From: G965198795 sp965198795
GTDB lineage: Bacteria; Pseudomonadota; Alphaproteobacteria; Rhodospirillales; Casp-alpha2
Direction: 5' to 3'
Assembly (NCBI GenBank): GCA_965198795.1
Contig: OZ240674.1
Location: 2,046,001 to 2,110,000 of the forward strand
Length of the DNA stretch: 64,000 nucleotides
Both the position numbers and the translations under genes were made by a program. A model generated the notes under the pieces. It saw only the letters and a program-made list of their open reading frames with translations. It ran no database searches and was not told where the DNA came from. Position 1 is the first letter of the stretch. Each line of letters starts with the position of its first letter. Of this stretch, positions 56,018 to 64,000 are shown piece after piece.

Positions 56018-57316
56018 GTGTCCACCCTGTTCCAATCCCAGGCCCCCAGACCGCTTGCCGATCGGTTAAGACCGGAGAAACTAACCGAGGTGGTCGGCCA
56101 AGATCATTTGACGGGGCGTGAAGGTCTCATTGGCCGTGTCGCGGCGGGCGGCAGGCTTGCGTCCGTGATCCTTTGGGGGCCGCCGGGAACGGGAAAGACG
56201 ACTTTGTCGCGCTTGCTGGCGGATCAGACCTCTTTGCATTTCGAGTCCTTGTCGGCCGTGTTCTCTGGTGTCGCGGACTTACGCAAAGTCTTCGAGCGCG
56301 CCAAGGAACGCCGCCGTATGGGCCAGGGGACATTGTTGTTTATCGACGAGATTCACCGCTTCAATCGCGCCCAGCAGGACGGTTTCCTGCCTTACGTGGA
56401 GGACGGCGCCGTGGTGCTGGTGGGGGCGACGACGGAAAACCCGTCTTTTGAGCTGAATCCGGCGCTGCTCAGCCGTGTCCAGGTTCTGGTGCTGAATCGC
56501 CTGGACGATGAGGCGTGCGAGAAGCTTCTGATTCGCGCAGAGGCCCTGGAAGGCCGCTCGTTACCCATAACCGACGAGGCGCGGGCGGCTCTGCGCGCCA
56601 TGGCGGACGGGGATGGACGATACCTCTTGAATTTGGCGGAGACCCTGTTCGCCATGGAGCCCTCAACGGAACCCCTGGACACCCAGGGCTTGGCGGCTGC
56701 GGCGCGGCGCCGTCCGCCGCATTACGACAAGGGGCGGGAAAGCCACTATAATCTTATCTCCGCGCTGCATAAGTCGCTTCGGGGCTCGGACGTGGACGCG
56801 TCGCTTTATTGGTTCGCCCGTATGTTGACGGGGGGCGAGGACCCCGCCTATATCGTTAGGTGCCTCCTTCGGTTCGCTTCTGAGGACATCGGAATGGCCG
56901 ATCCAAACGCCATGCCCCAGGCTCTCGCCGCGTGGGATGCTTACGACCGGCTGGGCGGCCCGGAAGGCGAGTTGTCGCTGGCGCAATGTGTGGTCTATCT
57001 GGCCACCGCGCCCAAATCCAACGCCGTTTACAAGGCCGAGAAAGCCGCCAAGCGCGCAGCGCGTGACACGGGCTCGCTGGCGCCGCCCAAGCATATCCTG
57101 AACGCGCCGACCAAGCTGATGAAGGACCTCGGCTACAGCGAGGGCTACGTATACGACCACGACGCCGAAGACGGATTTTCCGGGCGGAACTATTTTCCGG
57201 ACGAAATGGAGCGGACCCGGTTTTACGACCCGAAAGAGTTGGGGTTTGAACGCGAGGTGAGAAAACGCCTGGACTACTGGACGAAACTCCGGGCTAAGCG
57301 TCAGGAGTCCCGCTGA
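56018..57316 (+). CDS. rarA: Replication-associated recombination protein RarA
   Basis: AAA+ ATPase (MgsA family) acting at stalled replication forks, 432 aa from GTG 56018, 7 bp after the protease stop. Walker A is GPPGTGKTTLSRLL, Walker B LLFIDEIHRF, sensor GATTENPSFELNPALLSR. The C-terminal tetramerisation part has ASLYWFARMLTGGEDPAYIV and PNAMPQALAAWDAYDRLG. The stop overlaps the next ATG by one base. Confidence 0.95.
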   Translation: MSTLFQSQAPRPLADRLRPEKLTEVVGQDHLTGREGLIGRVAAGGRLASVILWGPPGTGKTTLSRLLADQTSLHFESLSAVFSGVADLRKVFERAKERRRMGQGTLLFIDEIHRFNRAQQDGFLPYVEDGAVVLVGATTENPSFELNPALLSRVQVLVLNRLDDEACEKLLIRAEALEGRSLPITDEARAALRAMADGDGRYLLNLAETLFAMEPSTEPLDTQGLAAAARRRPPHYDKGRESHYNLISALHKSLRGSDVDASLYWFARMLTGGEDPAYIVRCLLRFASEDIGMADPNAMPQALAAWDAYDRLGGPEGELSLAQCVVYLATAPKSNAVYKAEKAAKRAARDTGSLAPPKHILNAPTKLMKDLGYSEGYVYDHDAEDGFSGRNYFPDEMERTRFYDPKELGFEREVRKRLDYWTKLRAKRQESR

Positions 57317-58191
57317 TGCTTTTGGATGGGGCCGGGAAAGGTTTCGAGCGCGTCATCGCCATTGATTGGTCTGGCACCAAAGGTCCCCGATATAAAGGTA
57401 TCGCCGTCGCAGAAGCGGTCGGGAAAGACGCGCCCCGCCTCGTCACGCCGCCCGGTGGGGGGTGGACGCGAAAGAAGGTCCATGACTTTATCCTCCGCGC
57501 CGTCGGCGAGGGGCGCGTATTGGTGGGATACGATTTCTCCCCGGCGCTGCCCTTTGCGGACAGGGGCGCATATTTTGAAGGGGGGCCGGACAATGCCCGA
57601 GACCTCTGGCGTCTGGTGAACGAGATATCCGGCGGCGCCCCGGATTTCTTTGGCGGCGCCTTCACCACCCATCCAGACCACGCGGCCAGTTTTTGGCGCG
57701 GGAATCCTAAACCGGCGGGGTTTGACGAACGTCTTCGCGTGACCGAAGTCCGTTGCCGCGACCAGGGTCTGGGCCAAGCGCAAAGTGTTTACAAGTTGAT
57801 TGGCCCAGCCCAGGTGGGAAAGGCCAGCTTGGCCGGGATGCGCGTGTTCCATCACCTGGACGCCAATTGCCGGCGCCAGTGCGCTTTCTGGCCGTTCGAT
57901 GAGGACACGGGTGATTGCGCTGTGATGGTCGAGGTGTTCCCGCGCGTCTTTCTCAAGCGCGCCAAATGCGGAAACAAGAAGATCCGTAGCGCGGCGGATG
58001 CGTCCGAAGTTTGGACGTTATACAAGAGTGACCCTCCCGGCTGTCAGGCGAATCAATCGGACCACGCCTGGGACGCGCTGGTCACAGCCGCGGGGCTTCG
58101 TCATCAGGCGCGCGTCAAGGAAAATTGGAAGCCGCCCGGAATGAGTCGCGAAATTGCCATGACCGAAGGATGGATTTTCGGCGTAAGCTGA
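57316..58191 (+). CDS. DUF429-like protein (RNase H-type fold)
   Basis: A 291-aa soluble protein coupled to rarA. The start VIAIDWSGTKGPRYKG and the C-terminal SDHAWDALVTAAGL give the two acidic ends seen in RNase H-like DUF429 proteins; VLVGYDFSPALPFADRG lies between. A nuclease-like fold is inferred from this, and activity is unknown. The rarA link hints at DNA metabolism but proves nothing. Confidence 0.72.
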   Translation: MLLDGAGKGFERVIAIDWSGTKGPRYKGIAVAEAVGKDAPRLVTPPGGGWTRKKVHDFILRAVGEGRVLVGYDFSPALPFADRGAYFEGGPDNARDLWRLVNEISGGAPDFFGGAFTTHPDHAASFWRGNPKPAGFDERLRVTEVRCRDQGLGQAQSVYKLIGPAQVGKASLAGMRVFHHLDANCRRQCAFWPFDEDTGDCAVMVEVFPRVFLKRAKCGNKKIRSAADASEVWTLYKSDPPGCQANQSDHAWDALVTAAGLRHQARVKENWKPPGMSREIAMTEGWIFGVS

Positions 58192-58196
58192 CCACC

Positions 58197-58583
58197 ATGA
58201 ACGGAACAATCCTTTTTGCCGTCGCGGCGGGCGGCGCCGTGGGCGCGGTTCTGCGCTATCTGGTGACCAGTAGCGTCGAACATCTCATGGGTTCCAGTTT
58301 TCCCTGGGGAACCTTTGTGGTGAACTTCGCCGGCTCCGTCATCCTGGCGGCGTTGATCGAGACAATGGCCCTGAAATGGTCGCCGGCGCCGGAACTGCGC
58401 GCGGCGCTCGTCGCGGGCGTGTTGAGCGCCTTCACGACCTTTTCCACTTTCTCATTGGACGCCTACACGCTTTACGAGCGGGGCCAATTGGCGGCCGCGG
58501 GCGTCTATGTTCTGGGTTCCGTCGTGTTGTGCGTCCTTGGGATCTGGGCGGGGCTGAAGGTCATGCGGATGATGTTGGCGTGA
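58197..58583 (+). CDS. crcB: Fluoride channel CrcB/Fluc
   Basis: Small inner-membrane fluoride exporter, 128 aa with four hydrophobic helices. Key stretches are AAGGAVGAVLRYLVTSS, PWGTFVVNFAGSVILA (conserved Asn) and GVLSAFTTFSTFSLDAYTL. Its stop overlaps the GTG of the next gene (GTGA). Confidence 0.95.
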   Translation: MNGTILFAVAAGGAVGAVLRYLVTSSVEHLMGSSFPWGTFVVNFAGSVILAALIETMALKWSPAPELRAALVAGVLSAFTTFSTFSLDAYTLYERGQLAAAGVYVLGSVVLCVLGIWAGLKVMRMMLA

Positions 58584-59566
58584 GCGGCGTTCAGCACGCG
58601 CGCGTGACGGACCAGGAAGACGGCATGCGCCTGGACCGATGGTTCAAGGTCCGTTTTCCAAACCTTGGATTCGGCAAATTGCAGAAATTGCTCCGCACGG
58701 GTCAGGTGCGGGTGGACAGCGCGCGGGCGAAGACGAACACACGCCTGGAGACGGGCCAGGCGGTTCGTGTGCCGCCTTTGGGCGGCGAAGACGCCAAACC
58801 GGCGCCCCGGCCCCGGAAGAAAATCCTTGATCCCAAAACCATCGACGAGGTGAGAAGCTGGGTGCTCTGCCGGGACAAGGACGTCATCGCGCTCAACAAA
58901 CCCGCCGGCCTTGCGGTGCAGGGCGGCGCCAATCAACCCAGACATCTGGACGGTTTGCTGGACGCTCTCGCGGATGGGGGCGAGCGCCCAAGGCTGGTTC
59001 ATCGCCTTGACCGGGACACCAGCGGGGTGTTGCTGCTCGCCAGATCGGCGAGGGCCGCGCGGTGGCTGACGGCGGCCTTTCGGGATAAGAACGCCCGAAA
59101 GCTCTATTGGGCGCTTGTCATCGGCGTGCCGGAAATCGCGCAAGGACGCATCGACCTGCGTCTCGGCAAGCAAGGCGGACGGGGCGGCGAAAAGATGGAG
59201 GCGGCCGGCGACGGCAAGCGCGCGATCACATTTTACCGCGTCATCGAGCGGCTCGGCGAACGAGCCGCCTGGCTGGCCATGGAGCCGTTGACGGGACGCA
59301 CGCACCAACTGCGCGCCCATGCCGCGGCCATGGACACGCCAATCGCCGGCGACGGAAAATATGGCGGCCGGGGCGCCTATCTGAAGGGCGGCGTGTTGGC
59401 CACCGGGCTGCACCTTCACGCGCGGCGCCTTGTGGTCCCCACGCCGTCGGGCAAGCCGCTTGATGTCGCGGCCCCGTTGCCGGATCACATGCGGAAAAGC
59501 TGGAAATCGCTGGGGTTGGCCGTGGATGACGACGCGAGTGGCTTCATCGACGAACGGAACCTTTAA
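58580..59566 (+). CDS. RluC/RluD-type ribosomal large subunit pseudouridine synthase
   Basis: 328 aa from GTG 58580, translationally coupled to crcB by a 4-bp overlap; the longer frame starting 58376 would lie inside crcB. An S4 RNA-binding domain (MRLDRWFKVRFPNLGFGKLQ) precedes the catalytic domain, with the active-site Asp in RLVHRLDRDTSGVLLLAR. It contains TGRTHQLRAHAAAMDTPIAG. Isomerises uridine in 23S rRNA; RluC-like best, exact site unproven. Confidence 0.92.
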   Translation: MSGVQHARVTDQEDGMRLDRWFKVRFPNLGFGKLQKLLRTGQVRVDSARAKTNTRLETGQAVRVPPLGGEDAKPAPRPRKKILDPKTIDEVRSWVLCRDKDVIALNKPAGLAVQGGANQPRHLDGLLDALADGGERPRLVHRLDRDTSGVLLLARSARAARWLTAAFRDKNARKLYWALVIGVPEIAQGRIDLRLGKQGGRGGEKMEAAGDGKRAITFYRVIERLGERAAWLAMEPLTGRTHQLRAHAAAMDTPIAGDGKYGGRGAYLKGGVLATGLHLHARRLVVPTPSGKPLDVAAPLPDHMRKSWKSLGLAVDDDASGFIDERNL

Positions 59567-59755
59567 CGAACCATCCGACGGTCCGGACCCTTCGGAAGAC
59601 GGGCGCCAAGGGTTTGACGCGGGTGGCCGAAGTTCCGAAAGAGACGCGCGAACGTATCCTTGAGCGATGTTTTTTCAACTCCGCGCGCGCCGCGTGGTCC
59701 GGCTCTCACGCTTTCGCCAGCGCTTTAAGGCGCGCGGAAATCGTGGGCCATCCGG

Positions 59756-59785
59756 CTGGATTCCCGCCTTCGCGGGAATGACGAA
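59756..59785 (+). repeat. Dispersed palindromic intergenic repeat, copy B
   Basis: Identical over 30 bp to the unit at 16216-16245. A shorter GAATGAC-type echo lies just after it. It is in the otherwise empty 292-bp spacer between the pseudouridine synthase and the Sel1 gene. Confidence 0.8.
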
Positions 59786-59969
59786 ACCAAGAGCCGGAAT
59801 GACAAAGTGAGGGTGGAAATATAAAGTAGGCGCGGGATAACAAAAAAGGGAGCGGACGATGACCAAACGCGAAGGCGGAAATGAAAAAACGCCGAAGGGG
59901 TTCGGCAGGGATGCGTTAAATTCCCTCCCGGCCTCTTGCGCTCCCAATGGTTTTCGCCATGGCGCCGGT

Positions 59970-61217
59970 ATGAGACGCATACTGGCCATGTCCTGCCTGA
60001 TCCTCGCTATGCTTCTTGGCGGCATGGGGGCGGGCCGGGGCGCCGATTTTTCAAAGGGCATGACCGCCCTTGCGAGGGGCGATTACGAAACCGCCCTCCG
60101 TGAATGGACGCCTCTCGCCGAACAGGGGAACGCCGACGCCCAGAACAATCTGGGTGAGATGTACGAAAACGGAGAAGGCGTTCCACAAGACCATAAGACC
60201 GCGGTCAAGTGGTACCGGCGCGCCGCCGAACAGGGGATCGCCCCCGCCCAGGGCAATCTGGGTTGGATGTACATGACCGGACAGGGCGTTCCACAAGACC
60301 ATAAGACCGCGGTCAAGTGGTTGAGGCGCGCCGCCGAACAGGGGAACGCCCCCGCCCAGTTCAGTCTGGGTTTGATGTACGGCGGGGGACTGGGCGTTCC
60401 AACAGACCATAAGACCGCGGTCAAGTGGTTGAGGCGCGCCGCCGAACAGGGGATCGCCCGCGCCCAGAACAATCTGGGTTGGATGTACAAAAACGGACAG
60501 GGCGTTCCACGGGACGATAAGACCGCGGTCAAGTGGTACCGGCGCGCCGACAACCTGGCGATCGCCTTAGCCCAGGCAAGTCTGGGTGATATGTACAAAT
60601 ACGGACGGGGCGTTCCACAGGACCATAAGACCGCGGTCAAGTGGTACCGGCGCGCCGCCGAACAGGGGTTCGTCCCCGCCCAGTTCATTCTGGGTAAGAT
60701 GTACGCAAACGGACGGGGTGTTCCAAAAGACCATAAGACCGCGTTCAAGTGGTTCAGGCGCGCCGCCGAACAGGGAGGCGCCGACGCCCAGAAAAAGCTA
60801 GGTTGGATGTACAAAAACGGATGGGGCGTTCCACAAGACCATAAGACCGCGTTCAAGTGGTTCAGGCGCGCCGCCGAACAGGGAGACGCCCCCGCCCAGA
60901 ACAATCTGGGTGTGATGTACGAAGACGGAAAAGGCGTTCCTCAAGACCATAAGACCGCAGTCAAGTGGTACCGGCGCGCCGCCGAACAGGGGAACGCCCC
61001 CGCCCAGTTCAATCTGGGTTGGATGTACAAAAACGGACGGGGCGTTCCACAGGATTTTGTCAGCGCCCACATGTGGGTCAATATCGCCGCGTCATCCGGG
61101 GACAAGGGAGCGGCCAAGGCCAGAGACCTCATCGGGGCGGAAATGAATTCAAGCCAGATCGAAAAGGCGCAAGACCTCGCCCGCGAATGTGTCCGCAAGC
61201 AATACAAAGGGTGTTGA
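59970..61217 (+). CDS. Secreted Sel1-repeat protein
   Basis: About 415 aa from ATG 59970, which opens a clear signal peptide (MRRILAMSCLILAMLLGGMG). The frame also allows ATG 59859, adding 37 untypical residues. It carries nine near-identical 36-aa Sel1-like repeats (consensus about A.AQ..LG.MY..G.GVPQDHKTA.KW.RRAAEQG). A C-terminal cap ends ARECVRKQYKGC. The DNA repeats are also very alike (108-nt period), implying recent expansion or conversion. Such proteins act as periplasmic binding scaffolds; the partner is unknown. Confidence 0.9.
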   Translation: MRRILAMSCLILAMLLGGMGAGRGADFSKGMTALARGDYETALREWTPLAEQGNADAQNNLGEMYENGEGVPQDHKTAVKWYRRAAEQGIAPAQGNLGWMYMTGQGVPQDHKTAVKWLRRAAEQGNAPAQFSLGLMYGGGLGVPTDHKTAVKWLRRAAEQGIARAQNNLGWMYKNGQGVPRDDKTAVKWYRRADNLAIALAQASLGDMYKYGRGVPQDHKTAVKWYRRAAEQGFVPAQFILGKMYANGRGVPKDHKTAFKWFRRAAEQGGADAQKKLGWMYKNGWGVPQDHKTAFKWFRRAAEQGDAPAQNNLGVMYEDGKGVPQDHKTAVKWYRRAAEQGNAPAQFNLGWMYKNGRGVPQDFVSAHMWVNIAASSGDKGAAKARDLIGAEMNSSQIEKAQDLARECVRKQYKGC

Positions 61218-61410
61218 TTTTGCGCCAAATCAATTAAAAATTGATCTATCCTAGATAACTAAGATTTTTGGTTGTTATGGGCGTCATTCCCACGCCCTTT
61301 GGAACAGCTCATGGCGGGAACCCGGACCGCTCTCCGTCACCTATGACGGTCTCGCTCGACGCCGCCGCCTCATTCCCGCGTTATTATTTTGCCCGCGTTA
61401 TTATTTTGTA

Positions 61411-61433
61411 CTCCCGCGAAGGCGGGGGTCCAG
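61411..61433 (-). repeat. Dispersed palindromic repeat, inverted variant
   Basis: Reads CCCCCGCCTTCGCGGGAG on the reverse strand, matching the core of the copies at 16216 and 59756 with small changes. Confidence 0.65.
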
Positions 61434-61494
61434 ACTACCCCTTGTCACGTATGACCAGCCATCACTCATGACAGGTCCGAACGCGGGCCGTTCG

Positions 61495-61524
61495 GCTGGA
61501 CTTCCGTCTTCGCGGGAATGACGG
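61495..61524 (+). repeat. Dispersed palindromic repeat, degenerate variant
   Basis: Carries CTTCCGTCTTCGCGGGAATG, so the palindrome is partly broken on the left arm compared with the copies at 16216 and 59756. Confidence 0.6.
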
Positions 61525-61561
61525 AATGGGAGCGGGGGGATGAGAAAATCGCGGCGGGCCG

Positions 61562-62383
61562 TCAGCGAATGGTCGCCGTCACCCGGCGGTTGCCGAATTC
61601 CTTGACGCCGTCGCCCGTCTTCACGCGCGGCGCGCTCTCGCCCAGGGACTGAGTAACGATCTTGGTGGTCAATCCCCTGGATTTCAGCGCGGCCTCAACC
61701 GCCTTGGCGCGGGCCTCGGCCAGTTTTTCGTTATAAACGGCGCCGCCGGAGGTGTCGGTGTGGCCCGTCAGCAGGACTTGCCCGGCGCCCTTGGCGGCTT
61801 TTACAATTTGGTCCACCGTCGATTTCGCGGCCTTATTGATCGCGGAACTGTCGAAGCCGAAGAAAACGATGAATTCGATGGTTTTGCGGTTTGGCTTCGG
61901 CTCAAGCGCGGCGAGCGTCTTTTCCATGGCTTTTTCGAATTCACGGCGGCAGCGCTCGATGTCATCCGGTTGATCATTTTCTTCCTGTTCCTGCATCCAG
62001 CAGTCAAACATCGCTTGCGCGCGCGCCGCGTCGCGCGGCGCCTTGACGGCGGCGCGTTCTTTCAGGGCTTGCCGCAGAGTGTTCCGGGCAATGCGTAACT
62101 CGCCGATCTTGTTCTTCGGCAGTTTGCGTTCAGCCAGCGCTTGAGCGGTCACGGATTGGCCGCGGGCGGCGGCGGCGGCTTTTGCATTGAAATAGCCCGC
62201 GTCGGGAAGATCACTTTCATCATCTTCCATGACGGCCAGATCGAGATATTCCGCGTAAAGCGCTTGTTGGAACGGACTGCCGCCCACGCCCAGGTTCTTC
62301 GTTGCGTTCAAATCGTAATTGGCGCAACTCGCGGTCAAGGCAAGCGCGAATGTCGTGCCCGAAAGGGCCTTGAATTTCAACAT
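61562..62383 (-). CDS. OmpA-family outer-membrane lipoprotein
   Basis: About 273 aa from ATG 62383, which has AGAAGGAGA upstream. The N-terminus FKALSGTTFALALTASC ends in a lipobox-like Cys, so the protein is probably lipid-anchored. A helical middle (about 60-165) precedes the C-terminal OmpA/Pal peptidoglycan-binding domain: VFFGFDSSAINKAAK, LLTGHTDTSGGAVYNEKLAE, ARAKAVEAALKSRG. It would link outer membrane and cell wall. It is a single gene. Confidence 0.9.
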   Translation of the reverse strand: MLKFKALSGTTFALALTASCANYDLNATKNLGVGGSPFQQALYAEYLDLAVMEDDESDLPDAGYFNAKAAAAARGQSVTAQALAERKLPKNKIGELRIARNTLRQALKERAAVKAPRDAARAQAMFDCWMQEQEENDQPDDIERCRREFEKAMEKTLAALEPKPNRKTIEFIVFFGFDSSAINKAAKSTVDQIVKAAKGAGQVLLTGHTDTSGGAVYNEKLAEARAKAVEAALKSRGLTTKIVTQSLGESAPRVKTGDGVKEFGNRRVTATIR

Positions 62384-62665
62384 GGTGTATTTCTCCTTCT
62401 GGATGACGCGGGTCTCCGTCCGCATGACGCTGGCCGCACAGCCGTGCTTACCTGGTCCCGCAATCGGGCCCGGTCAAACATGAATGATGGAACGCCCGTT
62501 CGACCTTCTCCGCTTCTGTGTCCAGAAATAAAGATTTCGAAACTTGCCGCCGGATGCAACGGCAAACGCCAATTTCCGAAGGAAATTTTGCTGTTTCGAG
62601 TGCTTCCGTTTTGTGACATTGACCGCTCACTTGACCCGCCGGGTTATATCTCCAAACTCTCAGTC

Positions 62666-63364
62666 ATGACGGTCCTTGATGGCTCACCCCCCCGGCTTGC
62701 GGTTTTTGATTGCGACGGAACCCTAGTGGACTCGCGGCGGATGATTGTTGACGCGATGACGCGGGCGTTTCAGGAGCGCCGTTTGACGTCACCCAGCGCT
62801 CATGATGTCCGGCGGGTTATTGGTCTGCCTTTGATGACGGCGATTGAACGGTTGCTGAGTGATGATCGGCGTGATCAAGCGGAAGCGGTCAGTCAGCGAT
62901 ATATTGAGGCCATTCGCGACTTAAGGGCGGCTGGAAAGCCGGACGAACCTCTTTATCCCGGCGCGAAGGACGCCATTGCGGCGGCCGAGGAGAACGGCTG
63001 GCTTCTTGGCGTCGCGACGGGCAAGTCACGGCGGGGACTCGATCACGTATTGAAGTCTCACGGGTTGTTGGAACGTTTCGTCACCTTGCAGACGGCGGAT
63101 ACAAGCCCTGGAAAACCTGATCCCGATATGCTGTACCGGGCCGCGAGCGAGACGGGCGGCGCCCTTGAGCATATGGTCATGATCGGCGACACGGCGTTTG
63201 ACATGGAAATGGCGCGCCGCGCGGGCGTGTTCGCCATCGGCGTCACGTGGGGGTATCATGATCCGGACGAGCTGACGGGCGCCGGCGCGGACGTTTTAAT
63301 TAACGACTTTTCCGAACTGCGGATCATCATGGATAAACAGGCGCTTGGCTGGAGCGCGACGTAA
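62666..63364 (+). CDS. HAD-superfamily hydrolase, phosphoglycolate-phosphatase-like
   Basis: 232 aa from ATG 62666. The longer frame to 62141 overlaps the OmpA gene antisense and is ignored. HAD motif I is FDCDGTLVDS, motif II ATGKSRRGLD, motif III GKPDPDMLYRAASE, motif IV MIGDTAFDMEMARRAG, with an alpha-helical cap between I and II. Probably a Gph-like small-molecule phosphatase; substrate unproven. Confidence 0.92.
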   Translation: MTVLDGSPPRLAVFDCDGTLVDSRRMIVDAMTRAFQERRLTSPSAHDVRRVIGLPLMTAIERLLSDDRRDQAEAVSQRYIEAIRDLRAAGKPDEPLYPGAKDAIAAAEENGWLLGVATGKSRRGLDHVLKSHGLLERFVTLQTADTSPGKPDPDMLYRAASETGGALEHMVMIGDTAFDMEMARRAGVFAIGVTWGYHDPDELTGAGADVLINDFSELRIIMDKQALGWSAT

Positions 63365-63401
63365 GGCTCGCGGGCGCGGGCGGGCGATTAAGGAGACGGA
63401 A

Positions 63402-64000
63402 ATGCGGATGGGAAAATGGATCAAAATCGGCTCATTCGCGGCGATTGGCGCGATAGCCGTCGTGGTCGCCGGTGTGGCCATCCTGGCGTCGCTCGATTTC
63501 AACAGCTACAAGCCGCTGATTGAGGATGCGGTCGAAAAAGCGACCGGACGCGACGTCAAGCTGGCCGGCGATTTGGAACTTAATATTTCCCTTAGCCCGT
63601 CGTTATCGATCTCCGACGTCACGTTCGCCAACGCGGATTGGGGCAGCCGTAAGGATATGGCGATTTTGAAAAAGCTGGAGGCGGAAGTGGCGTTGTTGCC
63701 GCTGCTGTCCGGCGAGGTCGATATCAAGCGTCTGATTCTGGCCGGGCTCGACGTCATCGCCGAAACGGACAAGACGGGCAAAGGTAATTGGGAATTCGCC
63801 GCCTCTAGTCCAGCCGCGGCGTCGGCGCCTGACTCATCCGCGGGCTTCAGCGCGCGCGCCGCTCTACCCGTCGTCAACGACGTACACGTCGAGGACGTGA
63901 CGGTCACTTATAAAGATGGCGTCACCGGTTTCACCCAGACGTTAAATCTGGAAACCCTGACGGTCACGGCGGACTCCAAGAGCGCGCCGCTCAAGTTCGC
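63402..64000 (+). CDS. AsmA-family protein, 3'-truncated by window edge
   Basis: Frame open from ATG 63402 (AAGGAGACGG upstream) to the end of the window, about 199 residues. One N-terminal membrane helix (IGSFAAIGAIAVVVAGVAIL) is followed by the AsmA start SLDFNSYKPLIEDAVEKATG, with LNISLSPSLSISDVTFANAD and LLPLLSGEVDIKRLILAGLD. Family members span inner membrane to periplasm and are linked to outer-membrane lipid transport and assembly. Confidence 0.9.
   Translation, partial: MRMGKWIKIGSFAAIGAIAVVVAGVAILASLDFNSYKPLIEDAVEKATGRDVKLAGDLELNISLSPSLSISDVTFANADWGSRKDMAILKKLEAEVALLPLLSGEVDIKRLILAGLDVIAETDKTGKGNWEFAASSPAAASAPDSSAGFSARAALPVVNDVHVEDVTVTYKDGVTGFTQTLNLETLTVTADSKSAPLKF

Larger units (their letters stand above)
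61218..61561. other. Repeat-rich spacer between Sel1 and OmpA-like genes
   Basis: No gene seen in 344 bp between two convergent genes. It holds a perfect 17-bp tandem duplication (61375-61408, unit CCCGCGTTATTATTTTG) and two variants of the dispersed palindromic repeat, one inverted at 61411-61433 and one at 61495-61524. Confidence 0.7.

Noticed and set aside
58376..58579. Longer start for the pseudouridine synthase
   Set aside because: It would overlap almost half of crcB in another frame; the GTG at 58580 coupled to the crcB stop is the better start.
60083..61190. Regular 108-nt repeats that could suggest a CRISPR-like array
   Set aside because: The period is coding (36 codons), there are no unique spacers, and the repeats translate to Sel1 units.
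62141..62665. N-terminal extension of the HAD gene frame
   Set aside because: It would be antisense to the OmpA-like gene, and the HAD motif I starts only 10 residues after ATG 62666.

Overview
The window is about 64 kb of moderately GC-rich chromosome from an alphaproteobacterium. It is most likely a member of the Rhodospirillales or a close relative. The grounds are the flagellin type, an EipB/DUF1849 envelope protein, the order aspS / argS / tRNAs-tuf-secE-nusG-rplKAJL-rpoBC / str-S10-spc-alpha, and the absence of rpmJ from the spc cluster. The placement is inferred from gene content and protein style; no database was searched.

Layout. Positions 1-8400 hold mixed single genes: the 3' part of aspS, a reverse-strand flagellin with a small conserved-looking partner, an EipB-like periplasmic protein, a ROK sugar kinase, a small HTH protein, an unrecognised 250-aa protein and an MBL-fold hydrolase. 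Positions 8420-9193 are an internally deleted IS630-type element. It abuts an EamA-type exporter and supplies part of that gene's stop codon. A MATE exporter, a fused EgtB-EgtD ergothioneine gene, a DksA/TraR zinc-finger protein, argS, an orphan 390-aa protein and a PedC-like ABC exporter operon follow, to about 19.5 kb. Then come an IS5-like transposase remnant, tRNA-Thr on the reverse strand and an RlmB-like methyltransferase.

From 21.1 kb the core information-processing cluster begins, all on the plus strand. A near-consensus promoter precedes tRNA-Tyr, tRNA-Gly and tuf; then come tRNA-Trp, secE, nusG, rplKAJL, rpoBC, a terminator, a new strong promoter with a structured leader, rpsL, rpsG, fusA and a second tuf. 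It ends with the full S10, spc and alpha clusters through secY, adk, rpsM, rpsK, rpoA and rplQ (to 54.3 kb). The products form RNA polymerase, much of the ribosome, both main elongation factors, the Sec core (SecY, SecE) and NusG. Non-coding control points visible in it are an L10-type leader before rplJ, a hairpin between rplL and rpoB, and a terminator-containing leader before rpsL.

The last 9.5 kb returns to mixed genes: a DegP/DegQ-type protease, rarA, a DUF429-like protein, crcB, an RluC-type pseudouridine synthase, a nine-repeat Sel1 protein, an OmpA-like lipoprotein, a HAD phosphatase and the start of an asmA-like gene. Short palindromic intergenic repeats recur at 16.2, 59.8 and 61.4-61.5 kb.

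The most noteworthy items are the EgtB-EgtD fusion, the two apparently identical tuf copies with an internal change of codon style, the rpsL leader RNA, the IS630 remnant that finishes a transporter gene, and several proteins I cannot assign. I found no CRISPR array, prophage or clear defence system.
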